A DNA stretch of 64,000 nucleotides from positions 23,501,062 to 23,565,061 of the forward strand of contig NC_079208.1 of the NCBI RefSeq assembly GCF_026745355.1, in the 5' to 3' direction. The DNA is from Beta vulgaris subsp. vulgaris. Taxonomy: Eukaryota > Streptophyta > Magnoliopsida > Caryophyllales > Amaranthaceae. The first letter of the stretch is position 1, and the number at the start of each line of letters is the position of its first letter. The position numbers and the translations under genes are program-made. This document shows positions 9,695 to 21,026 of the stretch, piece after piece. The notes under the pieces were generated by a model. It was not told the DNA's origin and did no database searches. It saw only the letters and a program-made list of their open reading frames with translations.

Positions 9695-12600
9695 TGTAAC
9701 AATCCTGAAATTTCGATACTTCTAAAAACATCTTATAATAAATAAACTCGAAAATCCAAAGGTGCTACGTGGCGATAATTAATAATAAATAACTACAAGG
9801 CTAATGGTTTTAACAAAAAAAAAACCGTAAGTTTTGAATATTTATTATAGACCAACTAGATAGAAAGTAATTAATTATTCCAAACCAAAAGTCAAATAAA
9901 TAACAGCGGAAGTATTGTACATTAATGTCTATTAAGCTAAAAGAGATCCAACACACTCTTTAACTCAACCGAAATCTAACTATCTTCAAGTACATGCACA
10001 TGAAACACTGTAATACAGCCAAATGCTGATCAAGATTTCATATTATTGAGTCATGTAGGGTTTTGATCATTGTAAATAAATAATGATTATCAAATTAACA
10101 TGTGTATTTGAGATTTGCATATTACATTGACATGAAACAAATCATGGAAGGTTGGATATATCACATCATGGAGGCATACCAACAAGTGAAGTTCCCGAGG
10201 AAGAAATCCAAAGAGAAAAGATGTCTGATTGCACAGATGTGCTGCTAGATTTTATTTAAGTTCCTAAGATGGAATCAAGCATGAAGAGTTCAAGAAAAAA
10301 TATATGGAAGAAAGTACAAACAAAGTTCCTAAAAGAGTTCCTAGAAGGAACACAAACAGAGCGGTTCCTAAGTATATCCTAAGATGAACATTAAATATGA
10401 AGTTCCGGAGCAGTTCCTGAGTGGGAGTAGCCAAAAGTAGTTTCATAGTTGAAACAAGAAGTTCTTGAGCGGGAACTATGACTACAAAGTTCCTTAAAGG
10501 ACGTAGCACATTGAAGTTCCAGAGGTGGAGCTATCAACATGCGATTCTTGAGTTGGAGCAGCATGGAGCATGAAGGCATAAAATATGAGTTTATTTTCTA
10601 GGATTCATGTAAGTATGTGGAAACGTGAAAGGTAATGAAACAAGGTCAAAAGAAAATCGTGTAACTTAGATTCAAAAGTATTTAAGAGTCGGTAAGTTGT
10701 TGCATATTATTATCTTGATCTATAGGATTTATTTAGAGTTTGTTTCTCTTAGGATTAATTTCATTATACGTAATATAAATCTCTACTTGATTAATTGTTT
10801 TTCAATAATATGCATTAGTTGTTTTAGGATAAATTTTAGTTTTTAAATAGAATAGTTTTAAATAAAATCGGTTTTCTAAGAATATGATTTTAGTATCTTT
10901 TTTTTCTTCATCTTATCAGTTTTTGGAAAATAAATAGCCTAGATTTTTTATTTATAATGAGTTTTTGTGAGTGAAGAAACTTGCAGAAGCGAGTTCCTGT
11001 ACGAACAGGATCTCATGTATGTTAGGTTAATGATAAAGTTTTCAGTAAAATATTTTTCCATAAGAAAATAAATAAAAAGGGAGTTTTGGAAAAATATCTC
11101 TTAGAATATATTTTTGATAAAAAATTGCTTTTTCTTGAAGAATTTATTTTCGTTTTATTTCCTATTTTTATCAATTTTACAATATACGTGATTTAAGTAA
11201 CGCACAAGTCTTTGACTTCTTCTTCCCCAAGTTTCTCCCAAATAACTGACTTACTGCTAGTTTGTTGAGTTAGTCCTTGCTTGTTCCTCAACAAGTGTGA
11301 ATGTGGGTAAATAGCTCAATGTGGGTTACTGCTTCACACTTAATTGAGAAATAAGTGGAAGTGGTGCTCAAGTCTTATGCATGCTATAAATAGAGGCTTA
11401 TGGCTTCATTCCAAATTGTCTTACTTAAGTCATTTCATAAGTGTTTAGCTTGCTTTATTCCATAAGGTTTGACTTAAGGAATAATGTTAGAAAAGAATTA
11501 TATTTTTCTATTACTTGTTTTGAGTCTGTTCCTATGAGTTCCAAGTTCCTATGAGTGCTATGTTCCTTTACAGTTCTTCACTTTCTATATACTAGAGTTA
11601 AACCAAATTATCAATTGTCTGTATTTGAGTTTGGGGTTAAAGGGTTTGAGTGAACTCTTATAATGGGGACTTGGTAAAGAGTGTGAGTGAATTCTTGTAT
11701 CAAGTTCGAGTTAGGAACTTGAGTAAGTTCTTGTTGTTTATGCGTAGACTTGGGGTGAAGTCTATCAAGGAGTGAAGGGTTTAAGTAAACCTTTTGTAAA
11801 GAGTTGTGGAAACTCTTGAGAGACTTTAAGTGAAGTCTAGAGTTCCTAGTGGAACTTGTCAGAGAGTCAGAGTTCCGAGTGGAACTTGGGAATGTAATAG
11901 GTTGTAACAGAGGATGTTCTCTATTACAGTGAAAAGTTTAAATTCTGGAGAGGTCCTGGTTTTTCTTCTTGTATTGAGAAAAGAAGTTTTCACGTAAAAA
12001 TCTCTCTTGCACTTTGAGTTCCTTATTGCTTATGTTTTAAATTCCGCATTATTTAGACAATAAGTTCCACACTACAATTCACCCCCTCTTGTAGTGTTCC
12101 TTCCGAGTTAATACATACTATAAAAAAAGAAAACTATTCAATGTGCATACAAGGTATATAAGATTATCATGCACACTTATTTAAAAGTTATACATATCAT
12201 ATATATAATACAATAACTTTCCAACAACCTAAAATTCAATCTTTCTTTCTTTCGAAATAAATCTGCAAAATTAATATAACTTTTTTGTAACCTGTGAGTA
12301 GGAAGTAGTAAAAGTCTAATGAACTAGCTAGGCTCGATCACTAGATAAGGCAAACACCAAAGTCCCTAGTATGTGTACCCCTAACTTGATAATGTATTGA
12401 TAAGAAAAACAAATGGCAAGAGTATTGATCAATATACTCTTAACTACTAAATAAATTGTTGAGACAATGTTAACTCAACCTACTTTCACACCCAAGGAAC
12501 ACCGTTTACCGAACAACCCCACATTTTAATCAAAACTTGGCAACAATGAGGAACTTCCTCTTTCCCAATATAAATCTCATAAGTAATCTCCTTAACTCTT

Positions 12601-12900
12601 TCACTATAAATATCGTGAATAATTTAAAACTCAACGTATAAACTTCATAAGAACAATCACATTCTTAAAATAAATTTCCAAAACAACGTCAAACAATTTA
12701 TGAACTCGTATGTACAAGCTTAGTATTTTTTTTTTTATCAAATCAGTAATCAAAGTCAATGAATCTCAATCTCAAGTAAAAAAGGTTCCTCTACGAACCC
12801 GCAATCTACAATATAGTAACCTTGATATGAATTTTGTTGGCTCGTTTCGAACGTTGCTTGTGCGTGTGGATGGTAAACGAACAATAATGGAAAAGTAACA
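9695..12900 (-). repeat. Degraded gypsy-type LTR on minus strand, split by a copia LTR
   Basis: It begins TGTAACAATCCTGAAATTTC, the reverse of a gypsy LTR 3' end (compare TGTAACGCCCTGG at 16133), and shares the CAGCGGAA word found just inside the LTR at 16133. After the copia LTR (about 10054-12115), 12118-12900 continues in similar style (GAACTAGCTAGGCTCGATCACTAG, compare the GTCGAGGCTCAG region at 16382). The right limit is a guess because no TTACA end was located. Confidence 0.35.
10054..12115 (+). repeat. Copia (SIRE-like) LTR, apparently solo
   Basis: The 3' end, ACTACAATTCACCCCCTCTT then GTAGTGTTCC and TTAATACA, is laid out like the LTR end at 38160 and 46675 (CTACAATTCACCCCC, TTGTAG, ACTAACA). 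The start contains TTTTGATCATTGTAAATAAA, akin to the TTTTGATAATGACAAATAAT start at 36998. A TATA box (TATAAATAG, 11385-11393) and many GTTCCT/GGAAC words fit this family. No primer site follows 12115, so this is a solo LTR or fragment. No target duplication was found, so the left end is approximate. Confidence 0.55.
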
Positions 12901-13329
12901 GGATAGGCTCTTAAATCGCAGTTTAAGAGGTTCTCTTGGGAGTCACGCCTCCAAGATCACACAAAGTCTCGGTTTGTGTAGGTGAATACTCAATTCAATG
13001 CAAGCACAACGCTTAACACTTTAATTATAAACTCTCTCTGATTTTATTCAATGAACAATAAGCCTTTAAAAAGGCGTGTGAAACAAAGGAAATAAAACAA
13101 ACCCTAGTCCTTCTAAGTCTAGTATGCTACGAACAAGATAAGAAATAAATAAACACATTCCTAATCCAAGTACAACAAGCTCAACTTCGCACACACTAAC
13201 TAGACTCCTATTACTATTATAACTCTACTCTGATTAGAATCCTAATCCAACTAGGATTTGAATTTCTAACTCAACTACAATTACAACTCAACTAAAACAA
13301 ACTATTTCACTCTTAACAGAACTAGGAGT
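12901..13329. other. LTR-like fragment, family unknown
   Basis: The minus strand carries a TATA-like TTTTTAAAGGC (about 13069-13079) within sequence resembling the untranslated leader of plant gypsy LTRs. No ends or ORFs were found. Confidence 0.25.
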
Positions 13330-14834
13330 TCCTTTGTGGGATGATGCTTTTATGTTACTGTAGTCATGATTGGGTGTTATTATTTTTACATTTAGTTAGA
13401 GTAACAATGATTAATTATGTACATTTCATTGAATTAATGAGCTTTTTGGTTAAATTCATACTGTTATTCGGTGGCGTCAGACACACACAAATGTATCAGG
13501 CACAGGGTGGTTGATGCGTTATACTCACAGGTTGGCGTGGGGCACAAGCTCCTGCGCCGAGCGCACATGTGTTATGTTTTGTGTTGCATGATTTTCGTAT
13601 GTGCTTGTACGTATGCTTTACGTGTAATTGGTGATCTTTCATGATGTGATTTGATTCCGATTTGATACTGTTTGGTGCTGTAAAACTCTTTTTATATCAT
13701 TACTTGTGTTAGATGTGTACAAAGGTGTTGTGGTAAAGTATTCATTGTAAATTTGTAAGTTTACTTCTTTGAGGAATTTTGAAGAGATATATATCGATGA
13801 ATTGTGGGTAGCACACCGTGTGGCATCCCTTTTGATGAATATTATTGAGTTGAATCATATTGTTATGTTACTTATGATTTTATTTTGAGATAAGAACATT
13901 TGGTAAGATAGACGTAGTCCCTAGTGAAGAATATGCCAACCACCTAGGTTGCGATCTAGGAGTAAAATTGGGTTAATTGTTGTTGTCAAAGAGGACAGGG
14001 TTGCTGCGTGTACTACCCTACATCAAGAGCATGTCCATTCTTAGACACATGAAGTCGGGAACGTAAGCCCATAGACTGACCTGGAGATTGCGATCTCACA
14101 AACCTTAAGAAGTGGGTTGCAATCCACTGGCATTCGGTTTTTTACTCAATAACTTGTTTACCTATATTTTTATTTTTATTTTTATTTAAAGACTCTTGAG
14201 ATGATTTATTTATTTTCACCCTATTTGCTTATTTTTTTTTTACTTTTCAATTGTATTACTTGTGAGTTATATGGATGTAGATGTATAATTTAGTTGACTT
14301 GACTTTATTCTTTCCTTTATTTACTAATCTATGTTTGGAATTGACTTTGATTTCTTTTATTTTAGGAAAATTGCTAGTTACTCCCCACTAACTATGGAAT
14401 TATTCAATAATATCTTTGCAGATGGAAACGACCTCTAGACTTGTGACTGCTTTGGCTAGCAGAGTGTGGGTCGAAGATGAGAGGAAGCTTCTCATAGTTT
14501 TTCTAGTAGATGAGTTTTATGAAGATAATAGGGAGTCTTATATAATGCTAGGTCTGAAGGATAGTTAGACTAATTTGGGTTTTTAGAGACTTGGATGACT
14601 CTTGGTTTTGAATAGTGTGGTGTGACTATGGTTTTTGGATATGTATTTACTTATTAAACTTATAATACTTTGAGTTTTTTTCTTTAAAAGTTATGAAAAC
14701 CTAAGTTCGAGTTTATTTCTATTTATTGTTTTACAGTAGTATATCCGCCCCGACATTATTTCCGCTATCGTCTTTTAGTCAATTTCAAGTAGATATTGTT
14801 AAGTATCTTAGTTGTAGAAGGACGGAGTGTTACA
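13330..14834 (+). repeat. 5' LTR of a Tekay/Del-like gypsy element (left end uncertain)
   Basis: The right end, GGACGGAGTGTTACA at 14834, followed two bases later by an initiator-Met primer site, marks the 3' end of a plus-strand gypsy 5' LTR. TTTCCGCTATCG near 14760 matches the TTTCCGCTG word of Tekay-like LTRs. I could not see a matching TGTAA start, so 13330 is only where the preceding unrelated sequence seems to stop. Confidence 0.5.
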
Positions 14835-14836
14835 GT

Positions 14837-14848
14837 TGGTATTAGAGC
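14837..14848 (+). other. Primer-binding site, initiator tRNA-Met type
   Basis: TGGTATTAGAGC differs by one base from the usual TGGTATCAGAGC and lies two bases after the LTR end. It supports a plus-strand gypsy element whose gag starts about 220 bases further on. Confidence 0.85.
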
Positions 14849-15071
14849 AAAGCAACCCCGAGACCCTTGCTTAGCCACTAAGAAACTCCCGGGAAATGTG
14901 TAGTTGAAGTAACTAGGATCATTAGAATCCTATGCTTCAAGAAAAGTAGTAGTGAGGGGGTCACTTGGGTAGCAAAACCACAAGGAAAAAAAATTCTTAC
15001 ATTGATGCGATGAGTTGTTATTGACAACTATTTATGTGTTAAGTAATGAATGTTTAACTTGTATGTGTAGA

Positions 15072-15640
15072 ATGCCGCCTCCAGGACTAACTAGTTCTAA
15101 GAAAGAGGCTGCCCGATAGAGGCGTCAGGCACTAGAGTATACTATCATAGCCATGGCTAATCGGTCTACTACTCCGTTCAATGGGAAACCTTTCTTCGAC
15201 CGATTCGACCGTCAGTATCCGCCTACATTAGACGGGACTTTTGATCCAGTTATGCTAGAAGGGTCGATTAGGGAGATGGACAAACTGTTTGCTGTTACCG
15301 GTTGCCCTGCTGCTGAAATGGTGCCTATTGGTACCTACTATCTGAAGCTGGAAGCTGATAACTGGTGGAGTACTGTTCGTGCAAGGTGCATGGCTACACC
15401 GAGTTTTAGATGGGATCAATTTCGGGTTAAGCTGAAAGATAGGTTTTATCCTGACGAACTCCGTTGGCAGAAACAAGAAGTGTTCCTATCTTTGTCACAG
15501 GGTACTCTGAGTGTGTAGGAGTACAGTGACAAGTTCACCGAGCTGTCCAGGTTTGCTACCAATGTTGTACCTACCGAAGTTGAGCGTGTAAAAATGTACA
15601 TCAAGAATATGGGTCCAAGGGTGAGGACCCACGATCTAAG
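15072..15640 (+). pseudogene. gag of Tekay/Del-like gypsy element, broken
   Basis: Translation from the ATG at 15072 gives MPPPGLTSSKKEAAR and then a stop, followed by the conserved gag core: a hydrophobic patch with MLEGSIREMDKLFAVTGCP, YYLKLEADNWWSTVRA, FRWDQFRVKLKDRFYPDEL and EVFLSLSQGTLSV, then a TAG where the family has an acidic residue, then EYSDKFTELSRFATNVVPTE and PRVRTHD. This is the classic plant Ty3/gypsy gag domain (WW, RFYP and LSRFA motifs). Two in-frame stops make it non-functional. It breaks off near 15640, where LINE sequence in the same orientation begins. Protease and reverse transcriptase are missing. Confidence 0.85.
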
Positions 15641-16132
15641 TTTGGGTGCAGGAGTACAATGCGCTTTCTGTAATTCTCGGTACGAAACAACTTCTCATCT
15701 TTTTTTTCTCCTGCCCTTTCACTATGGATTTTTTTCAGTATCTGAATGCATGTCATGATTGGCCTCTACTTCCCCCTCTTCCTAATATAGATGATCAACC
15801 CCCTTATTATGTTGTTATCTGCCAGATCCATCATATTTCTTCTTCCAAAGATCTAGTCTCCTTTTCGTTCATCTGGTGGTTTCGCCGGTTCTTTCGTAAC
15901 AAGCTTATTTTCAATGATGAGCAAGTGTCTCTAGAAAAGCTAGTGGCTGTGTTTTTAACTACATTAAAGATTAGAATAATTCTTATAATCTCTTTGAGAA
16001 TGACTATGTAGCAGCCCCTTTTAATCCTCCGGCTCAGCCACGAATTAGGAAGGGCAAGGATGGTATTTGGTCTCCTTCCCCTAGTTGTGTTTATAAAGTT
16101 AACTTTGATGGTTCCAAGTTAGATAATGAAAG
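15641..16132 (+). pseudogene. LINE ORF2 C-terminus: zf-RVT plus RNase H start
   Basis: Three frames must be combined. 15655-15750 reads QCAFCNSRYETTSHLFF, the zinc-binding zf-RVT end of plant LINE reverse transcriptases (CxxC, then HLFF). A middle part reads WWFRRFFRNKLIFND. 16010-16132 reads PPAQPRIRKGKDGIWSPSPS and VYKVNFDGSKLDNES, the linker and first strand of an RVT_3-type RNase H. The frame changes show decay. The fragment is cut at 16132 by the gypsy LTR beginning at 16133. Confidence 0.75.
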
Positions 16133-16600
16133 TGTAACGCCCTGGAAAATACATAACCATAATTGGCAGCGGAAACAAAACTTAAGCATGTGGGTGTGCT
16201 CCACAAATAATATAATAGCCTAATATAGTCTTTTAATGATACAAATACTCATCATAAAAATTACCCTTAGTACAAAATATCCTAAATATCCCAAATTTAT
16301 ACAAAGTCACTTCGAAATAATCCATAATAGCACCTTTGCAACTGCTTTTCCATACATAAGATATAAAACAAAACGTCATGAGTCGAGGCTCAGTAACATA
16401 CTACCCTAACATTGTAAAAGCATTACACATCATTTTGTTAGAAAACATGGAGGAGAGAAATAGTAAAACCATTTCGTAAACATAACCATTAAATCATAAT
16501 CATAAAACATTGCCATCATTCTTTATCGTGTTCATCATCATATATCTTTTACTTTGGTAATTTGGCTAGTACAACAAAAATGGACGTCTCCCTGAACATA

Positions 16601-19600
16601 CACTAGTGGAAAAAACCTTATCTGTCACTTACTAACAGATTCGGTTTTTGTAAAACCGCATTCGAAAATCAACATAAAAATTGGGAGGGGAAGCTGGGAG
16701 GACAATCTGATGCGGTCCTTTTATGGACAGTATCAGATTTTAGAAACTAATGCGGTCCTTTTGTGGACCGTATTAGATTTTAGAAACCGATGCGGTTTTT
16801 TTTTATTTTTGTTATTTTTTCTAAAAAGAACCACGTGGCCTAGTTTCTTGTGGCCTATTTTCTTTGTGGCCTAGTTTCATCCCAGCCTCACACCCTCTTC
16901 CCTCTCTCCTCTCTTCCCTCTCTCCTCTCTTCGTCCTCTGATCTTCCTAACCCTAAACAAAACAACTAAATCCATAACCCTCCATTCTCTTCCCAGCCAC
17001 CACTCTATCCTCCCATGAAGCCCTAACTCGCTCTCTCAAACGCCCACTCTCCTTTTCTTCGATCTATGCACCACCAAAAACCAACTTCGTTTTTCGTCCC
17101 CTCTCAATTCCTCGTTACTAAATCCCTCATTTCTCACCCTCTCACTCGCCCTTTTTTTTTCTTGCTAAACCTAAACCAAATAACACCAAAGAAATGCAAA
17201 CCTCTTGAAAACAAGAGCAGTTTGGGGTTTCGATTAAACAAAAAATCATCGCAAAAACTAACAAAACAAAAATGTCGACTTTCTCAAATTCCTATTTTTT
17301 ATCTGCAAAATTAGAGAAATCATTTGCGTCTTCAGCATCTTCAAGAGCAGGCGAGCAACGATAATTCCTTGATTCAAGTGGTCGGAATTTTCGCAGACCC
17401 AACACGAAATGGACCAACGTCAAGTAAGATTGGGATTGCTCCGTCGCCGTCGAGGGTTTCAGCCATAGATTTCTCCCTTCTCGATTTCACTATGATACGA
17501 CTTTCTCTCTCTTCTTCTCTAATTTCTTGCTTTGTGAGTTTCCGTAGTGTGAGAATTGAATTATAGGGTTTATGTTTCGTGTTTGAGTAATTATGAACTA
17601 ATTAATTTGTTGAATTGCTTTGTTGGAGGCATTTTTTTATCTTAATATAATGAACTGATTAAAAATTCCGATCATGAAGTAATTAAAACATTCTTAAAAA
17701 AATGCATTTTAAAAATCAATTCAAGTACTTCGAGTTTAAAGAATGTTAAGTTTTGCAATGTTTTTTTACTTTTTTGAATTAATGGAATTAGGGTACTTGA
17801 ATTGATTTTTATGATATGATAGTATTGCCTTAGACTTCCAATTTCGGATGGTTTTTACTGGTGTTTGTTGACACTTTGAGGACTTTTTTTCTTCTTAAAA
17901 AGCTGAATTTGCTAGTTATATGTTTTATGAGGGGTTATTGATGATAGATTTGAGTGGTTCTACAAGTGTGATATTCACTTGGATTTGGTTATTTGATTTA
18001 CGAATTGTTAGATTGGATTGGTTATTTGAGATATTTGTTTGTGTTGGAGTTATGGTTTTCGTTTATTTTTCATTTAGGGTTTCAGAGTCTATCTAGTATC
18101 TACTACCCATTTTCATCAAATCTCATTGGTTCCAAATTTATTCATTCACTCCTGTTACTAATTATTTCTCTCCAATTTTGATCTCTATGTTTCCTTCCTC
18201 TGATTCAGTTTACCGATAAGAATTATGCTAAGTTGTTAAACTTAGCATTTGCTTGAACATGAATTTCAGTTTCCTAATCGATTGATTTTGTGATCGTAAC
18301 TGCGAAAATTTGTGTGCTACATGTGATTTTTTATGTGGCGGACTTTAATACTGCTTAGTTGTTAGACTGATATATGCTCACCGATAACTATATGATAACT
18401 ATGTAGTAGTGGTCCGTTTGTCGCTTTATGTTCATACATTTTCTCCACAACTATTTCAATCCATTGTCACTACTTGTTTAAAAACTTGTATGCATTACAT
18501 GAACTAGAAGTTAATAAATATGAAGTGATTTTGATTTATTTATTGTCAGTTTTTGCTTTGCTTTGTTGTCACGTTAAACTCCAATATCAACCTCTTTTCT
18601 GTTCTTTTGCCTCCTAGGATTTGTTGCAGTTACTTATCAATATCTAAATATGCTCTACAGTTCGCATACATGTAACTATAAAATATGTGCATTTTATGTA
18701 TGTATGCACAATAGTTGCTCATAATAACTATTCTATAGCTATGTAATTGTTTAAGCTCTATAGTTCTAGCTTTTGCTAGGAAAATTCGAGGTTAAGCCAT
18801 GATGAATTTAGTTTTGAATGCAACAAGCACTTTCTTAAAAGCGCTTAAACATCAGCACATTTTGGGAATTGGTCCTCATTATAGGGTCTTTATATGGTAG
18901 GGATTGACTGGAGAACGAACAGTGAAGCGATTGCGACTGTGAAGGGCTCTAATAGTTCCCGACATCACAAATATCTATGATGCTTGTCGCAGAATGGCTG
19001 CTCGCTCTGGCATAATTTACTTCCCAAAGTGGTATTTTAAAGGCCAAAGGAATTGAGTAATTGGCTCTAATATTACTCCTTTTATAGGGGGTGGAATTTT
19101 GGATACATATTTGCTACAGTGGGCAATTAGTATTCCTACATATGCTTGTGTTTTTATTTTTTATATAGTTGTGATTTTAGTTTCGAACTTTTTCTGGTGT
19201 AATTAAGTACTAAGAGTGTATTGATTTTTGGTTTTCATGTTGCTTCTTAGTTTCCAATGACAAAGTCAATGGGTAAATGGGTAATTTTATCACTGATAAA
19301 TACACTTGAGAAAGTGTTGGAGTTGTGAACTTTGATTTATTTGTTGATGATGTAATATGAGTAATTCTAGGTTGGTTGATAAATACACTTGGCAGATGGT
19401 AGCATATGGCAGCAGGTGCTGCTGCTTGCTGCTAGGTATATTTTTTTATTTTAGATTTTGTACTAGCTGATTCGATTCTTACGAGAAACCAGATCAATTG
19501 GTCTGATCTGATTTTTTTGTTTTTGAAATGAAACTTATACTTAACTAATCCGGTTTTGATGGAAAACCGCATCAGTTAATATGATTAATTGATGTGGTTT

Positions 19601-19750
19601 TCCTTCAAAACCGCATAAGTAAATAATTTACTGATCCGGTTTTGGGCCGGATCAATATTTTAAATATGCTGCGAGCCCATTCGATGCGGACTAAAATCGG
19701 ATCAGTAAGCCCGATTCTGACCGCATCAGATGGGCTTTTTTCCACTAGTG
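16601..19750 (+). mobile_element. CACTA (En/Spm-like) element, family 1 copy B, non-autonomous
   Basis: Perfect terminal repeats CACTAGTGGAAAAAA and TTTTTTCCACTAGTG are flanked by ATA on both sides (16598-16600, 19751-19753). Subterminal GATGCGGTCC and related motifs with their reverse form fill 16700-16800 and 19550-19730. The length is 3150 bp with no TNP2 or Ptta domain in any frame, so it would depend on transposase supplied in trans. The interior reads like a plant gene: a CT-rich leader (16870-17060), short ORFs, a long T-rich intron-like stretch (17560-18880) and a short block at 18950-19060 reading PDITNIYDACRRMAARSGI and FPKWYFKGQRN. I do not recognise that protein. Confidence 0.9.
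16865..19060 (+). pseudogene. Gene-like interior of CACTA copy B (possible captured gene)
   Basis: The order of a CT-rich leader, two short ORFs (17066-17314 and 17324-17566), a 1.3 kb T-rich stretch with intron character, and a coding-like block near 18950-19055 suggests a promoter plus first exon, an intron and an exon of a gene. The last block reads VPDITNIYDACRRMAARSG, then IIYFPKWYFKGQRN and a stop. I cannot name the source gene, and no long ORF joins the parts. It could also be sequence native to this CACTA family, since copy A has a comparable CT-rich leader in the same place relative to the matching terminus. Confidence 0.3.
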
Positions 19751-19754
19751 ATAC

Positions 19755-19945
19755 ATAAAGGAGGCCACAACATAGATGACACTATATGCGCCCACCTCAT
19801 TTACAGAAAGGCTATCATAACATATGTGACACTTGCGGTGCTCACACAAAGGGTGATCACAACAAAGGTGACACTTTTGGTGCCAAAATCATTAATCAGA
19901 AGGGCGCTCACAACAAAGGTGACACTTGCGATACCCACGGGATAC
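19755..19945. repeat. Degenerate minisatellite in gypsy LTR
   Basis: The phrase CACAACAAAGGTGACACTTG and variants recur about four to five times with spacing near 35-50 bases (for example 19856 and 19909). The short ORFs here translate this repeat and are not genes. Confidence 0.7.
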
Positions 19946-20396
19946 TGCCAAGAACCATTTTTCTCTTAAACTTTATCATGTTTCATTTCTTTAACGTATC
20001 ATAATCACATTACATAACTGTAACCATAATCATGAAACGTTATTGTAATCATAAACCGTAATCATGATCGTATTTTCGTAACATCAAAATCGTAATACTT
20101 CAATTCATAGCATCAAATCATTTAATAAAAATGATTTGACAAACATTTTATATCCCGCACACCATAAATAACATAGCATAAATATCGTATAAAGCATCAT
20201 AAAACATAGTTGGAAGGGGAATGCGGGTGTTAGTAGTAGACGTTACCTGAAATCCTGCTTACCAGCTTTGAAAGCCGGGGGAGGCTTGTAATATCCTTTA
20301 TCCTCTATACTAACAATCCAAAGTTTTACCAATTTGTCATTTTTTGTTTACAACTTTGTGACTTACGTGATTAGTTTACTTTATAAAAAAATTATA

Positions 20397-20608
20397 CTTC
20401 CTCCATTTTTTTTTACTTGCAACACTTTTTTTTTCTTCAACTCTAATGCAAAATTTGGGTAGGAGAGAGGTAGAGAGGAAAAAAAAGAGGGCCCCATGTG
20501 ATTGGAGAGAGATAGAGAGAAAGGAAAAGCAAAAGTAGAATGTGTTGCAAGTAATTAATTATTTCTCTTTTAGGAAAGTGTTGCAAGTAAAAAGAAAATC
20601 GGTGAAAG
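20397..20608. mobile_element. Stowaway-like MITE
   Basis: A 212 bp unit is flanked by TA (20395-20396 and 20609-20610), with imperfect terminal inverted repeats of about 30 bases. The left arm is CTTCCTCCATTTTTTTTTAC with TTGCAACAC following; the right arm ends GTGTTGCAAGTAAAAAGAAA with ATCGGTGAAAG following. This fits a Tc1/mariner-derived Stowaway MITE (CTCCCTCC-type ends, TA target). It has no coding capacity and lies inside the gypsy LTR. Confidence 0.8.
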
Positions 20609-20901
20609 TATGTTGTTTCTTAATTAGTTAAAGGGTAAAAATAAATTTAACCTCTTACCATATCTAAATAGTTAATTAAGCATGATTTAGTTTTTAGGAT
20701 ATTACATCCTCACCCCCTTAGAAAAAGTTTCATCCTCAAAGTTGATAAAATAGAGTCAACTGCATATAATCATTTGCATAACATAAATCAGTCATGATAT
20801 TACAATGAAAAAGATATTGGATTATCAAAACTTTGCATATCATCTTTCCTTGGTCCCTTTGACCTTCATATCTGGTCCAAATGCTAGCTCCATTTCTCTC
20901 A

Positions 20902-20905
<4 letters not shown>

Positions 20906-20963
<58 letters not shown>

Positions 20964-21026
20964 TGTGCATGTGCGTGCGTGTGTGTGTGTGTGTGTATGT
21001 GTGTGTGTGTGCGCGTGGGGGGGGGG
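20906..21026. repeat. (TG)n microsatellite followed by a ten-G run
   Basis: About 110 bases of TG repeat with a few CA, GC and TA changes, then ten Gs (21017-21026). Cys/Val-rich ORFs over it are artefacts. It forms the left border of the LINE fragment. Confidence 0.95.

Larger units (their letters stand above)
16133..20706 (-). repeat. 3' LTR of a minus-strand Tekay-like gypsy, carrying two nested DNA transposons
   Basis: It begins TGTAACGCCCTGG and ends GGATATTACA, i.e. sense TGTAATATCC to CAGGGCGTTACA. On the minus strand the bases just before the LTR start (20730 to 20707) read as a polypurine tract (TTCTAAGGGGGTGAGGA), preceded by a frame ending FEDETFSKGGED, typical of Tekay/Del pol ends. 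Removing the CACTA element (16601-19750) and the MITE (20397-20608) leaves about 1.2 kb, a normal LTR length. Only about 200 bases of internal region remain to the right before the TG microsatellite. Confidence 0.75.

Noticed and set aside
10041..12120. Target duplication around the solo copia LTR
   Set aside because: TACTA follows the right end but does not precede any plausible left end; the left border is degraded or misplaced.
17066..17566. Two ORFs as a real two-exon gene
   Set aside because: Composition follows a CT-rich leader and T-rich intron; no domain, and frames are not joined by clear splice sites.
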